The notes under the pieces: generated by a model
The model's input: the letters and a program-made list of their open reading frames with translations, nothing else
The model's database searches: none
Told to the model about the DNA's origin: nothing
Source: Myxocyprinus asiaticus
Lineage: Eukaryota > Chordata > Actinopteri > Cypriniformes > Catostomidae
DNA: 64,000 bases
Assembly: GCF_019703515.2 (NCBI RefSeq)
Contig: NC_059346.1
Span: 16,957,001-17,021,000 of the forward strand
Reading direction: 5' to 3'
Made by a program: the position numbers and the translations under genes
Shown: positions 23,215-37,700 of the stretch, in pieces
Layout of the letters: each line of letters opens with the position of its first letter
How positions within the stretch are numbered: the stretch's first letter is position 1

Positions 23215-23291
23215 CAGAAGATGAAGTCCACAGTACCAAGACGAAAATCTGGATCTTCAGTTATTAAAGCTTTCAGCAAAACCAGACAATG
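23215..23291 (+). CDS. arhgap20: arhgap20 exon A: basic N-terminal segment
   Basis: The acceptor is ...TTTCAGATAG/CAG; using the earlier TTTCAG would put TAG in frame, so the second AG is chosen. The frame includes [20 protein letters not shown], resembling the KKMKT...RRRSAPS stretch near the N-terminus of ARHGAP20. An in-frame ATG is at 23221, so this could also be the first coding exon of a transcript. The donor is TG/gtatgc, phase 2. Confidence 0.7.
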
Positions 23292-24171
23292 GTATGCAAC
23301 ACATACATATACAAAATACACATTCATTAAAACCTAGACTTGCTTTTTTAAAAAAAGTTATTCCTGTAATGGACATTCGTTTAAATCAATCTGGAATGAA
23401 AACAACAAAAACTACTCTTTTTCTGTGCCACTGGTTTCTCCTCCTCCCTTTAATTTATTTCCTTGTCTTGCTTGCTCCTTTTGACCCCAAACAGAAAATC
23501 AAAATGGCTTATCTCTCTCTCTGCTGATCACTGGCTGTCTGATCTATGTATGTGTGTGTGCTTCTGAACTAGCTTAGTTGAATCTGAATTAAATCTTTTA
23601 TGTACTGAAATCTGTGTTGCTCTTTGTGCATGTGTATGCCAGATATCTGTTGAGTCAAGCTTAATCACTCACTGGACACTTGATTATAGGGCTCTTTCAA
23701 AAAAAAAAAAAAAAAAGGTTTAAAAGAGATTTAGAGATTAAAGTGTCTAAGAATGTCTGACCTTATTCTATATTCTGTAACACATTTGAAGATGATAAAA
23801 GTAATGGACAATCTCTAGTGGTGTGGGTTGATGAATAAAGTGTCCATGGACTTTCAAGATTATAGGCTAAAATTCATCTGTATGTATCACCATGTTTTTC
23901 ACCATATTTAATCATCTTTTTACCTAAAGTGTTTTACCATTTACAATGGTCCTGCGATGTGTTAAAACAACAAATGTTCCATCTAGTCTCTCGATTCATA
24001 TGAGAGAGAGAGAGAGAGAGAGTGTGTTGTCTGACCAGTCCCTTCGTACGGTCTAGAAGACACACTGTGCCTTATTTAGGCAGGAATGCAGTTACGGACC
24101 CACACACTCACACACACATATTCAGTATAACAAGAAAGCTGGCAATGTGCGTCATTTAGATTTCAAGCAAG

Positions 24172-24240
<69 letters not shown>

Positions 24241-27200
24241 AGAGAGAGAGGGTGAGAAAGAGAATTAGGATGCCAGGGCAAGATAAGCACTAAATACAAT
24301 AGTTTAAGAATAAATATGCAAGGTAGAAACACAGACCTGATTGAATATGACGCTGAACTGCTTTCTGTAGCTGTAGCTACAGTTCACACATCATTCTGAG
24401 AGAATATAGTTGAGGCCCATGAAAATGGTGACATGATCCAAGCTGGATAATAAGATTTATAAAGGACAGGATGCAGTGGTGGAAATGTTTGTATATGAGA
24501 AAACTAATCAAACACAGAGTGGAAATAAAATGCAGGCATCCAGTAGGAATAATATAAAAGTCTGATGTTGGTAGGAGTATTCATGTCATTGTGGTTCTAT
24601 GGCAAATGGACTGCTAGAGAATTCATACATGCCATAGAGAAATGAATACATACATACACACATTATATAGCATATTTGTTCCTAGCTATACATTATACAT
24701 ACTTTGTATGTCAGCCTTTCAACTGGCAGTAAAATGAGTTTTCATATGAATATTAAATGACTGAATTATTATTTCAGCTATACAGATATACAGAGATATA
24801 CAGTGTGTACAGTATATGTAAATAGAAAGATTTAGGAAACAGTTCTTTTTGAGGCCCTTGCACACATGCAGGTATATAAATGTAACAACATTATTACATT
24901 GACAAGTTTTTAGTATCATCTAAATTTTAAAATGTTAGGGTGAATTATGGTAATAAAGGACATTTTGTAATGTGGAACACCTAAGATCTGTTAAAGAGCA
25001 GAAAGTCCCAGATTAACATAATTCAACTTGTTTATGTATTTTGTAAAATTACAAAATGCTGTGTTTGGGGACAGCATTAAAGTGGAATATTAGTTTGACT
25101 TCTGAAAGCTAATCATCCCAATGTTGAAATTAATTTGTTTACTCTTCTACAGCGATGATTATGGGGCATGTCATGTATCCCAAAATGCAGTGTTGTTAAT
25201 GGAAGCCCATGTTCACCTTACCACTGGCTTGCAGTCAAGAGAGCGGCTTCTGTTACTTTTCACAGATTCACTTATCATCGCCAAGACTAAGTATGTTAAT
25301 ATTTCATTGTGTGTGAGCATGTACGTATGTGTATTACAGTTGTTCTTGATTGCTAACACGCTATAACTGATTCTATTGGCCCAATTCCCCTAACCATTAC
25401 GTAAACTATCGAAAGAAATACACATTTCTCAAAACTATAAACACAATTTGTTTGATATTTTCTGAAAAACTCTACACAACAATTCCCTCATTTTGCACAG
25501 GTTTAACCATGTTCTCATTCAGAAAGCACAAACACTCAAAATAATTTACTCAAGGCATCAAATCATGAACTCAATTAACACATATTTCTCCATGTGTAAA
25601 CACTAAGTATCAGAATTGTTCACACACCAGTCAGAATTTCAGGATAAATAAAAATAGCCACAAATGATTACATGCTTTGGGAAATTTACTCTAACAATGT
25701 TTGAAGATATGGAGGGCAGAAAGACAGCAGAGACAAAGGGCAAAAGGACAGTTGTCCCTAATGATATTTGCTCTACAGTTTTCTGGTTGATACTTCTTGT
25801 GCATGGTACAACAATGCTGCGCAACAAGTCCAGCTAAATCCAAGTTGTTTTATAGTTACATCTATCATTTATGTAAACCTTCAGACAAGACAATAGGTAG
25901 CTACAGTAACTGCAGTAACTGAAATTTACTATAGACATGTAGGTATACAGGGCTTCTATACTAAATTACTGCAGTTTCATGACACTTGCTCTGATAATTT
26001 GTGAAAATGGATGTCTACTTTGTCTAATCCGACAGTACTTGTTCTACTGTAATGTACTGCATTTCTGCAGATCTAAGGAGCATTTTACAATGAAGAGTAG
26101 TAAAAAAAAAAAAGAAAAAAAAAAGTTTTACAGCATATTATATACCTTAATTTACAATTTGTTAGTGTGGAGTCACTGAATTTTCTTTTTGACATGATTT
26201 TCACCCAGCATCACTTCCACAGTATTGGAATGTAGGCTTACTCCCAAATAATTTTTTTTAAATATTTATATAGTATTATGTGCTTTAACTGCAAAACATG
26301 TAGTGATTGACCTATAAAATTCTCTCTGGTTGATAGAGGTTTTTGTAGCAGTGTTTTGAAATTATCCCACTGATGTGTTGTGAGCAGTGCAATAGTTTGT
26401 TTGCTGGGTTTGTATGTCATTTGAAGTCAATGCTTTATTTTGACAGAAGATAATATGTTTTTGAGTGAAATACTGTATTTGATTTTGACATGGAAGTTTG
26501 AGGTTTGTACAAATTGGTGTGTAGTTTTGAAATTGTGTTTATAGTTCAGAGAAAATTGTGAATGGCTTCAATAAGTGTTTCTTCGCAATCGAGAAAAACT
26601 TTCATATATGCATCAGGCCACAATTTAAGACATCTGTATCTCTGATATCTATCTGTTTGTGTACTAATGTGCATGCATTGTATGTGTGTATGTGTTACAG
26701 GTCTCTGTATCTAAAGCTTAAAGTTTGTGTTAGCCTCTCAGACATATGGCTGGCATCCTGTATTAATTTCATCACAGAGAGGAAACTTACATCCAAGAAC
26801 TCGTTTGTGATTGGCTGGCCGACCGCCAATTATGTTGTCACTTTCAGGTAATCCTACAAAATGTATTCCAAAATTAGTTGTTGTACTTCAGATGTCAAAC
26901 ATCAAAAATTTGCAAACCAAACCAGACCAATCTTGTCATTCATAAAATTGTTTATTCTAAACTATTATGTTTATGAAACCTCTACAATGGTATTTATGTG
27001 ATTTCTACAACTTGAGATGAAGCTGTAGTCCTCAAATGAGAATTTTAAATATGCTGCAGTGGAAGGGAAGGCATGGATGATGTGTTTAAGCTTTAGGTGT
27101 TTCAAACTAGTATGCTGATAAATATAATTTGTAAATAAATAATTTGTTCCACCCACACTGCTGCTACTGACTCAGACCTGACCATTAAACACTGTGTGCT

Positions 27201-28692
27201 ATGTGGATAAAACCCTCAATATTCTATTAAATTCACCTATCAAGTTCACATTATTATTTAGCATGAATGCACCTACACGCACGCACGCACGCTCACACAC
27301 ACACACACACACACATACACACGTTGGTGCAGCTATCATTATGAGGACTCTCCATAGACATAATGATTTTTATACTGTACGAACTATAGATTCTATCCCC
27401 TAACCCTAACCCTGCCCCTAAACTTTCTGCATTTTTACATTTTCAATAAAACATAGTTTAGTATGTTTTTTAAGAAATTTGAATTATGGGGACACTAGAA
27501 ATGTCCTTATAAACCACATTTATAGCATAATACCCTTATAATTACCAGTTTGTAACCTAAAAAAATGTCCTCGTAAACCACTTAAACCTGCGCCCCCCCC
27601 CCCCCCACACACACACACACTCACTCTCTCTCTCTCTTTCTCTATCTCTCTATTACAAGCTCAGATCTAAGCATATCTGCACTCTCTCCTTCACAATGCT
27701 GATTCAACTCCTTATTAACCTGATTGTTAAGCCCTTCATCAGAGACATTGTAAGATAAAAGTGGGTCAAAACCTGCTGCAAATCACAGGATGAGAAAAAG
27801 AGAGATTAGTATGGCCTTGTCTTCAACATAAAGGCCTGTTCTACAAATGAATGGGTAATTAAGTGTCTCAGTGTTGAAATAAAATAGAATAGACTGCAAA
27901 TTTCTTCCTTGACATTAAAAATTTAATTATCAGCATAACAATTATGGTGAAAAGTTGAACTGAAAAAATAAATAAAAGTGACATTAATTTCAGAATACCT
28001 TAGTATTTGGTATGTCCCCCTTTTGCTTTAATGGCTACATGCACTTCAGCTGACACAGACTTCACAATAGCCAAATTTCCACGATCAGGCCAGTGCGAGC
28101 CAGGGCTATCAACTGGCTAGCCGTGGCCAACAGCCTCGGACCTCGAGCCGCGAGACCAAAATCGATCTGTGTTCCCACCATCGGGCCAATAACTCCATAG
28201 CGTTGCTGAAAAAAATAAGTATAGGTCTCTGCAGAACAGTAATGGGTGTTTTCAAATTGGGTGACACTGCATTCGAACGCTATGGGGAATTCCTTTTCCA
28301 CTATCTAGTTGAAGCCCTTGTTTCATAACATCAATCTTATGATTGGGAATGGTGTTTGAGCCCCGCCCATTTAGGTGCGGATTTGCCCTATATAAACGGG
28401 TGCTCAATCACCATTTCTTCAGAATTTTCTTCCTTCAAGACCGACATCGTCTCATCTTGACTACGCATCTGGATCAGCCCTCTCATCGCCGTCGATGGAC
28501 ACCCATCAGCTGATGGGATTCCCTGCAGACGCATCAGGACATTCTTCGCCTGACTCTCAGTGCCTGCAGCAAAAGATTCTCCCTTCTAGTGTTCCGGCGA
28601 AGAAGTCTCTCTGCCTCGCCGCCGAATTGGGTTCTTCGCTCAGTAAGACAACTACCTGCTTCTCGCAGCATCCAAGCAGGAGCTGTATCCTT

Positions 28693-28780
<88 letters not shown>

Positions 28781-31700
28781 CCCCTTTATGGACACATTTT
28801 ACGTTTATTATTATTTCCAATAAATGCCTCTCCGAGTCTTGACGCCACACCCACTGTGTCTGTCTCTTGCTCACCCCGCAACGTTATGTAACGGGAGCCA
28901 GCTGATAGAAAGCTGTGCAATGTGTATAAACCTCACTCTCCTGACCTCAAGAGGTGCACTAGCGACTGACGCTAGAGGCTGTAGCCTTTAGCCTCCTTGT
29001 TAGCACACCCGCCTCCCATGCTGGAGATGCTGGTTCGAGTCCTGTACGGAGCGAGTAGAACAGGAGCGTCACAATGGGGCCGTGACCCAGATGGGAGTGA
29101 GCTTTAGGGAGGTGAGTGTAATGGTGGCCAGCTTATAGATACCTGTGCAATGTGTATAAATCTCACTCTCCTGACCTCAAGAGGTGCACTAGCGACTGAC
29201 GCTAGAGGCTGTCAGGCCTTTAGCCTCCTTGTTAGCACACCCGCCTCCCATGCTGGAGATGCTGGTTCGAGTCCCGTCCGAAGCGGGTAGAACAGCAGCA
29301 ACACACTTAGAATTGAATTCAACCCCTTAAACCGGAGAGAGTTTGTTTTCGGAGATCATGAGCTAGCCCAGGGCCCCAGGGAGGCTTAACCCGGCCCTGG
29401 CTGTCAGTCCCCAGCGGGAAGAATACCCCCGGACATATAGCGTTTTTAGGAATCTAGAGCTCCTGCCTTTTTTATTAGGTTTCGTCTCCTTCTTCCCCGC
29501 TATTCTCGCCGGGAATGAGTCAGTTTTTATTGCAATGCTTCCTCGCATTGCTTGAATAGCGCGCAAACCTCGTAGCAGCTGCTCGATGTGGCTGAAGGCT
29601 GAAAAAGCCAAACTCACTCGCCGTGATAACCGTGGGTGATTGCCGTTTATTGTTAGCTCGCTCGAGCCCTTACACTATTAGCGCTGTGCATGGGTGCATG
29701 ACACGTTCTGAGTAAGAAGCTTCGATCTGATAAGCGGCAGCTATCTGTGCCCGTTATCCGCGCCTACTCACGTGTTTCGCGTTCGCATAGCACAGTTCCA
29801 GGCATCTTAGAGAAAAATCAACCTACTCTCCACACAAAATGCTCCTGTCTTATAAATGGCAGCTCCCCTCAACACACGTGCATAACTCGGCGCCTACCCA
29901 CGCATTACATGTGAGCATTCTGAATTACATCGACGAATGGCTATTACTGGCCCGATCAGAGGTTCTGCTATGCGAGCACAGGGACTTGATACTTCACCAT
30001 TTGAACAGCCTGAGTCTCTATGTCAACTGGGCGATTTGGCTTCCCTAGCCAGAGCTGTGGAACCTACATGTATGGCCCCTGAACAGAGCACTGCGAACGA
30101 GCCCGAATTGGCTCAGTCTGTAATGAACACCATTTTACAGGCTAGAACGCCATCTACGAGATGCCTCTATGCACTAAAATGGCATGTGTTTGCTGATTGG
30201 TGCTCTTCACGCAGCAAAGACCCAGTGAATTTCTCCATAACGGAGATCCTTACATTCCTTCGAGAGTGACTGGACACAGGTCTTACTCCGTCAACACTTA
30301 AGATCTATGTAGCAACCCATTGGCTGAACCCTCCTCGCCCTGCTTCGGTTCCAACATGGGACTTAAATCTGGTGCTGAGGATGCTCACGTTCGAACCACT
30401 GGAATACGTTGAGTTACGTGTGCTCTCTTTAAAGACTGCACTGGTTTTGGCTCTGGCCTCAGCCAAACGGGTTGGTGATATACAGCCACTGACGGTTGAC
30501 AGTTCATGTCTGGAATTTGGTCTGGGGCTTTCAAAAGCCACCATCAAACCCAAAAAAGCTATGTGCCTAAGGTGCTTTCCATGCCCTTTAGGGCTCAGAT
30601 AGTGCACCTACAAGCTTTCTCTTCTCCACCGTCTAATTCTGATGAGGAGCAGTTAGTGCATTTATTACGCCCCGTGCGGGCATTGCACACATATGTGGAG
30701 CACACTTGCCAGTTTAGACTGTCAGATCAGCTCTTCGTTTGTTATGGAGGATGCACAAAAGGCATGTCCGTCTCCAAACAAAGGCTCTCTCACTGGATCG
30801 TCCTCGCTTATAAATCACAGGGCATGAGATGCCCTATTGGCATAAAGGTGTATTCAACTAGAGGCATGGCTTCCTCATGGGCATGGACAAACGGCATATC
30901 CCTACAGGATATATGCTTTGCAGCAGGATGGTCTTCGCAGAACACATTTGCGAGGTTTTATAACCTAGACGTGGCGTCCATCGCTTCATGAGTCCTCTCT
31001 GTTTACAGAGCTACTATTCCATCAACCAGCGGGTGAGCCCGAGCTCCTTATTACAGGCAGGCTACCTGTTATAATTTGAATACAGCTACCTGTGTAGACT
31101 GCTATCCAATTTACCCCCACTAGAAGTCACAAGCACTTCCAACAGAATAAAATTATTCTGTGTGTATTATATGACTCATATAGATCCTCAGATTAAGATT
31201 AGCTTCTCATCTGGTTTTCACCATATGGGGTTATTCATTTTTATACACACTTGAAGACATATAATAAGTCACCGCCCGAAGGGACCATGACCTCATATAC
31301 TCTTCTAAGTGTTTCTACCCTGGTACATCTTAGGGTATGACAGGCATCATGGGACTCCATTCCCCATAGCGTTCAAATGCAGTATCGAGTGAACTGAATC
31401 GATAGGGTATGTCTCCGGTTGCTCATGTAACTCGGTTCCCTGAGATGAAGGGAACAAGACATTGCAAAACTTGGCTGCACTACTACTTCAGAGTTTTGAG
31501 GTACAAGCATATGTCCATGTCCTTCAGTCAGGAAATTCTGAAGAAATTGTGTTGGAGCGCCCACTTATATAGGGCAAATGCGCGCCTAAAAGGGCGGGGC
31601 TCAAACACCATTGCCAATCATAGCATTGCTGTTATGATACAAGGACTTCAACTAGGTCGTGGAAAAGGAATTCCCCATAGCATTCAAATGCAATGTCTCG

Positions 31701-34700
31701 TTCCCTTCATCTCAGGGAACCAAGGTTACATGAGTAACCGGAGACTATTTGTGCTGTGCCCGCATCTTTTTCCTGATTCTGTACCCTTGTGCGCTGGATA
31801 CACAACCTGGGAAGTTTGGCCATTCTCCGCCTTTGACATTGAACCTGTCTCAATCCCCGGTTGGCCTTGTTTGGCCCAAAGATTACCAGATTAGATTTTC
31901 AATTTTGAACCCCACTGTATTCAGTCGTAACCCTACAAATTAGAGTCCATAAGGAATGTTTCAACAGCTCTGTCTGAACATGTAATAAAATTACAGCTAC
32001 TCCTTCAATGGTCATGTGGGTGCTATAGACCTTATTTAGAGCAGTGCCATATTTAATTTTTGACAGTAATGTAAACGAGGCTGTGAGAGATAGACTTGCA
32101 GTCTCTTCAATAGAGCTGTTCAGCAGTGACATAAATTTCTAGGTGAACACAGAAGGCATATTTCGCCATGGTTCCCTCAGGAATTCCCTATTGTTTTTTT
32201 TATCATGTGTTTTTTAAATTTATGAGTAAAAGAAGGTCTGTGGTAAACATTACTTTAAGATACTTGGACATTTTGATCTACAACATAAACGACACACAGT
32301 CATACATCAAACGTGAATTTTGAAGCCGTCGTGTTTAAAAAAAAAATCATGTTGCTAAATACGGACTACAAATTCCACAAGCATCTGAGTGAACATACCT
32401 GACCAAATGGAAAACTGTAGATGTTTTTATCTTGTTAGCAAATGTTTTTATTTTTTTATTTTTTTTTTAAATACAATGCCTTTAAATTTCACGTGTGGGG
32501 TATGACTGTGTGTAATTTATGTTGTAAAACAAAATGTCCAAGTATCAGTGTTGCCAACTCTCACATATTTGGTGTGAGACACACGCTTTCAGACTCTGTC
32601 TCACGCTCTCACTCCACCCAAGTAAATCTCATGCCAAATAACAAAAAAACTTAATTCAATATAAAATAAATAAAACATAACAACAAATCTACAATTTAGA
32701 TTTTTCCATCAGCACGAGACATGAATATTCGGGCCGCTGAACAAATTTACCACCACTACGCACATTAGCGTGCCCCAGAGACAGGATAACCAAAGCTTTG
32801 GTGTAGGGCAGAGCGCACGACTCAACACTAATTCGATATCTCGGTGCCAAAAATATGGCACTACTGAATAAGGTTTATTGACATTGCTTCAGAGGCCCAG
32901 TAAATTCATGAATAACATCATATTGACAGAACAGAGAAGGAAACGTAACTCACAGAATGAGAAAAAAAGAGAATGCTGTGAGAAAGCCATTCTGGAACTT
33001 TCAGAATTTCATATGTTCATACCAAACATAGGCAAAGGAGGAAACATGTCAAATTAATTTTATAAAACTGTACATATTTACAGAATGGACTGTCTAGGGC
33101 GGAAGTACACAGGTGGAATCGGCCTCATGCTGCACGCCAGTTTTCTCTATGTTTTCTGTTGAAGTCTTGTGGAGATCAACACATCTGTCCTTTAGACACA
33201 TCATTTTAAAACATGTAGTAACCGTGAGCACCAGCAATTAAAAGCATTATCCTGCTTAAGGTTGGTAGCCAATGCGATTATGTTCAATTATTTTAATGAT
33301 TCATAATTCAATGCAGATTTTTTTTTTTTTTAATAATAGGGTACAAAACAGTGTTATGAATGCAAACTTTAATACAGTGAAAAAGACACTCTATTAGCAT
33401 AACATAAATACATATAAATAAATAAACATTTCCAACATTATTTTGAATGTCCATGTACTAAAATAAAATATTTGATGCCATGAGTGTACCTTCATTTACT
33501 ATTATTATTATTTTGAATGGCCACAGAAAATGAAGCAATGTGATAATTTTACCTGGTCGCAAAAAGTAGTCCGTTAATTTACCTGATGAACTTTCACCTT
33601 TTATTGACCCTTTATGCTTCGCAGAGCTAATATGTGCTTCTAAATCACTTGCACCTTTATTAGCAACTGACACATAAGTGCCAGATTTTCATGTCATACA
33701 TTCTGCTTCCCACGGATCTCGACCTGGACCAAAGCATAGGAATTTTTTGTGCAAATTTTCTGTAAATTTGCACTTTTGTTAGGGCATTTTTTCCACTCAG
33801 CTGTCATTTACTGCTACTGTCAAGCAACTGTTTGATGCCGAACACAACAGCGCTTCGCTCGTTCGTGGAGAGATTAACAGGCAGGAATTTGGCAAATAGT
33901 TGCTGCAAGCCTCTTATAATCGACCAATTGGTGTGCGAGAAGGCGGGACTTACAAAGAGGGGTTAAAGCAATGCAAATATGCACACACACACAATGAAGT
34001 ATTAGACCAGATGCACATCATAATGCAACTAAAGCCGAATCCTAGACATTTTCGCAAATTTAGAAATCCCGGCCGGACGCTTATTTAAGGTCCGAAAAAG
34101 AGGATATGTCCGGGAAAAAGAGGACGTATGGTCACCCTAAGTAACACCTCAGTTACTATTAATGGTTTATAACATATTTTCACATTAGAATAATGGTCTA
34201 AGATCTCTTTAATTAATAATGTGTTACCATGACCCACACTTTAGAATAATGGTCCAGCTCATTAGTAATTCCTTCATACTTATGTGGTAACACTAGACTC
34301 ATTACTTATGTGTTACCAAAATTATTTAAAAAAGACCTTCAGCAATATCAAACATGCAGAAGTTAATAATTTTTTAATGAACAGAAGAGATATCCCAATT
34401 GAATACACAGGTTGGGCACATACATCCCTATATTTCTGTAAGGTAAGCTGAGTATGATCACGGCTGTAACCACCATAGACATTGAGGAGGACATGCGTTA
34501 ATGTTTTGATTAGTAATTAATTAATAGTTATATTTAATTAGCCATAGTTAGTTAATAGTTCTCAATGAGGCAGATCAAATTCAGTAATTATTGATTACCT
34601 AACAGTGAACTACCTCAGTCATCAGTTCGCTATTACTTACTGATTGGTTAATCATGTTTCCATATTAGTTAATAGTAGTAACTAAAGTGTTAATGTAGTA

Positions 34701-37700
34701 GTACTCATTTGTCCTGTATTAATTCCTGCAGAATTACCTATTTATGAAAGACCATTATTATAAAGTGTTACCCAAACGAGGACACAGAGGTGAAAGTGCA
34801 AAACATTTATGAATGATTAAGGCTACTTCAGGGAGAGATCACAGGGAGGTAAGAGAGAAAAAAACGGTGTTATGGATGAACTGGGGATCATGTTAACTGG
34901 GGATGTGCGCATGCAAATTTTACTTGCATTTTCAGCAGATTCGTTAAATGTGAATTGCCAATAAAAGGTGTTTTACACATCATAAAAATTTTTTGGTATC
35001 ATTAACCCAGTTCATATGGTCGATGTCTGTTCCAATGAATTTGACACAGTTTAAGAGTGATTTTTAAAATTGTTTCACAGGGCAACATGGTTGCCCATGT
35101 TAACGTGGGACATTGGTTTGAATGGGGACTGGCGATTACACTTGTCAGAGTAGTAAATCGCATGTGGAAGTCTTTTATTTGCAACACTAAAGCATCATTG
35201 GCTTATAGGTGTCAACAATAGGCCTATACTCTTATGACTTTTATTTATTAAAAAAACAAAAAAAAAAAACAATAGCTTGATTAAGTTGATAAAACAATTG
35301 TTACTGTTCACATAGAAGGTCTGTTGGTTTAGGGGTAGTGTGTTTGCTCACCTTGCATACAGACCTAGTTTCAATACCCTGTGAGTTCTTGCATTTTTAT
35401 TGAAATTGTTATAATAGCATCTTTTACTTCTCAAAGGTTCTGTGCATGACAGTGTCGTATGTTTGACTACCCATGACACTGCCAAAAGATGATCTTTCAG
35501 AACAGTGCAATATTTTTGGTGGAGAGCAAGTACAAAGGCCAAATTGACCAATAAGTAAGAATAAATGGTACTCTGAGAAAGCATAAGAAAGTTCTTCAGA
35601 AATATAATGATTTTGTTTGTTAGGCAAAATCTTAAGATTTTCAATCTTAAATCTTAAAATTGTTTGACAATTTTAAAAGCCTATAAGTAAACTTTAGAAA
35701 ATGTAGTTCACATTTTTTCCTCTTCTCAGTAATTCAACCATTCTCAGAAAATTCAGTAGAGTATTCTGTAATTACTGGCTGTTATATTCAGTTGCAATTT
35801 GATTGATTTATTTAAAACAATATAATACCTTTTGTCTGTGTATGTAATTTACAAAATAGTTTTCAATAGACCTGTCAAAAATATATCATAATCAAAATCA
35901 AATCAAATCAAATCAAATCACATTTATTGTCACACAGCCATATACACAAGTGCAATGGTGTGTGAAATTCTTGGGTGCAGTTCCGATCAATATAGCAGTC
36001 GTGACAGTGATGGGACATATACCAATTACAATAACATCAAATTAACACAACACAATTTAAAGTCTAATATACACATAATTACACACAACAATATACAAAT
36101 AATAACATACACTGTACAGTATACAATACGCACAATATAGATACACATTATTCAATAAAAATAAAAAAGTATATATAGTAGTATATATAGAATGTACAGT
36201 AGGCTGTATTGTACTGTATTGACATTCAGGCTGTCGGTTGATAGTAGTTGTTAAGAGAGAATATGTATAATAATAATATAATTTATGACAGTCCGGTGTG
36301 AGATATAAGAGTAAGAGTAATAAAGTGCAGTGCTGATGTATTTTGATTGTGGGAGATCAAGAGATCAATAGTTTGATTGCTTGGGGGAAGAAGCTATCAG
36401 CTGGTGCGGGTCCTGATGCTGCGATATTGCCTGCCTGATGGTAGCAGTGAGAACAGCCCATGGCTCGGGTGCCTGGAGTCTCTGATGATCCTCTGAGCTT
36501 TTTTCACACACCACCTTGTATATATTTCCTGGAGGGAGGGAAGCTCACCTCCGATGATGTGTCTGGCAGTTCGCACCACCCTTTGTAGTGCTTTGCGGTT
36601 GTGGGCTGTGCTATTGCCGTACCAGGTGGAGATGCAGCCACTCAGGATGCTTTCTACAGTGCAGGTGTGGAACTGTGTGAGGATGTGGCGGTCCATTCCA
36701 AACTTCCTCAGCCGTCTCAGGAAGAAGAGGTGCTGATGAGCCTTCTTCACAACGGCTTCAGTGTGGATGGACCATGTGAGTTCCTCAGTGATGTGGACAC
36801 CCAGGAACTTGAAGCTGCTGACTCTCTCCACTGGTGCTCCATTGATGGTGATGGGACTGTGTTCTCTGTCTTTTCTTCTGAAGTCCACCACAAGCTCCTT
36901 TGTCTTACTGACGTTGAGGGAGTGGTTGTGCTCCTGACACCAGTGTGTCAGAGTGTGCACCTCCTCTCTGTAGGCTGTTTCATCATTGTCAGTGATCAGA
37001 CCTACCACTGTCATGTCATCAGCAAACTTAATGATGGCATTGGAGCTATGTGTTGCCACACAGTCATGTGTGTACAGGGAATACAGGAGTGGGCTGAGAA
37101 CACAGCCCTGTGGGGCTCCAGTGTTGAGGGTCAGTGATGAGGAGATGTTGCTGCCTATTCTAACCACCTGGCGTCTGCTTGACAGGAAGTCCAGGATCCA
37201 GCTGCACAGCGAGCTATTTAAGCCCAGAGCCCGGAGTTTCTCATCTAGCTTGGAGGGCACTATGGTGTTGAATGCTGAGCTGTAGTCTACAAACAGCATT
37301 CTCACATAAGAGTTCTTTTTTTCCAGGTGGGAGAGAGCAATGTGTAGTGTAGATGCAATGGCATCATCAATGGAGTGGTTGTTGCAGTAAGCAAACTGCA
37401 ATGGGTCAAGAGAGAGAGGCAGCACAGAGCAGATGTAATCTCTGATTAGTCTCTCAAAGCATTTGCTGATGATGGGGGTCAGAGCAACAGGACGCCAGTC
37501 ATTTAAGCAAGTTATTTTTGATTGCTTTGGAACAGGCACAGTGGTGGACGTTTTAAAGCATTTGGGGACTACAGACAAAGAGAGGGAAAGGTTCAAAATG
37601 TCTGTAAACACAATCCCCAGTTGATCCATAACACTGGCAATTTATGGTGTATTGTGTGTACTGTATGTTTACAATGCTTTCAAAAACAAATGCTAAACAT

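Larger units (their letters stand above)
28265..31743 (+). mobile_element. DIRS-B: degenerate element of a second DIRS family
   Basis: The left ITR (28265-28470) and right ITR (31500-31743) are inverted copies of each other. An ICR lies at 31359-31465. Between them are a short gag-like remnant (28495-28695), a (TA)n tract, a tandem tRNA-derived repeat (28893-29310), an RT palm fragment and a broken tyrosine recombinase. Its sequence differs strongly from DIRS-1 to -4, but the recombinase and end structure are related. Most of RT and all of RNase H are missing, and the outermost ~25 bases of the left end are replaced. Confidence 0.85.

Noticed and set aside
24175..24251. CRISPR-like or other regular array
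   Set aside because: It is a simple AG microsatellite without spacers.
27399..27420. CCCTAACCCTAACCC as a telomere-like array
   Set aside because: Only two to three units, and the same text is part of the CA-flanked interspersed repeat in three places (13125, 27400, 52072).
28557..28891. 100-codon ORFs on both strands
   Set aside because: They consist mostly of Ile-Tyr repeats from the TA microsatellite.
28985..29060. A tRNA-Gly gene
   Set aside because: The anticodon loop and B box are present, but stems are mismatched and the piece recurs in tandem within a SINE-like unit.
31409..31894. 161-codon ORF
   Set aside because: It is translated from the DIRS-B ICR and right ITR, which are non-coding terminal structures.
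36601..37137. 178-codon plus-strand ORF
   Set aside because: It is antisense to the LINE RT frame, which has all the RT motifs.
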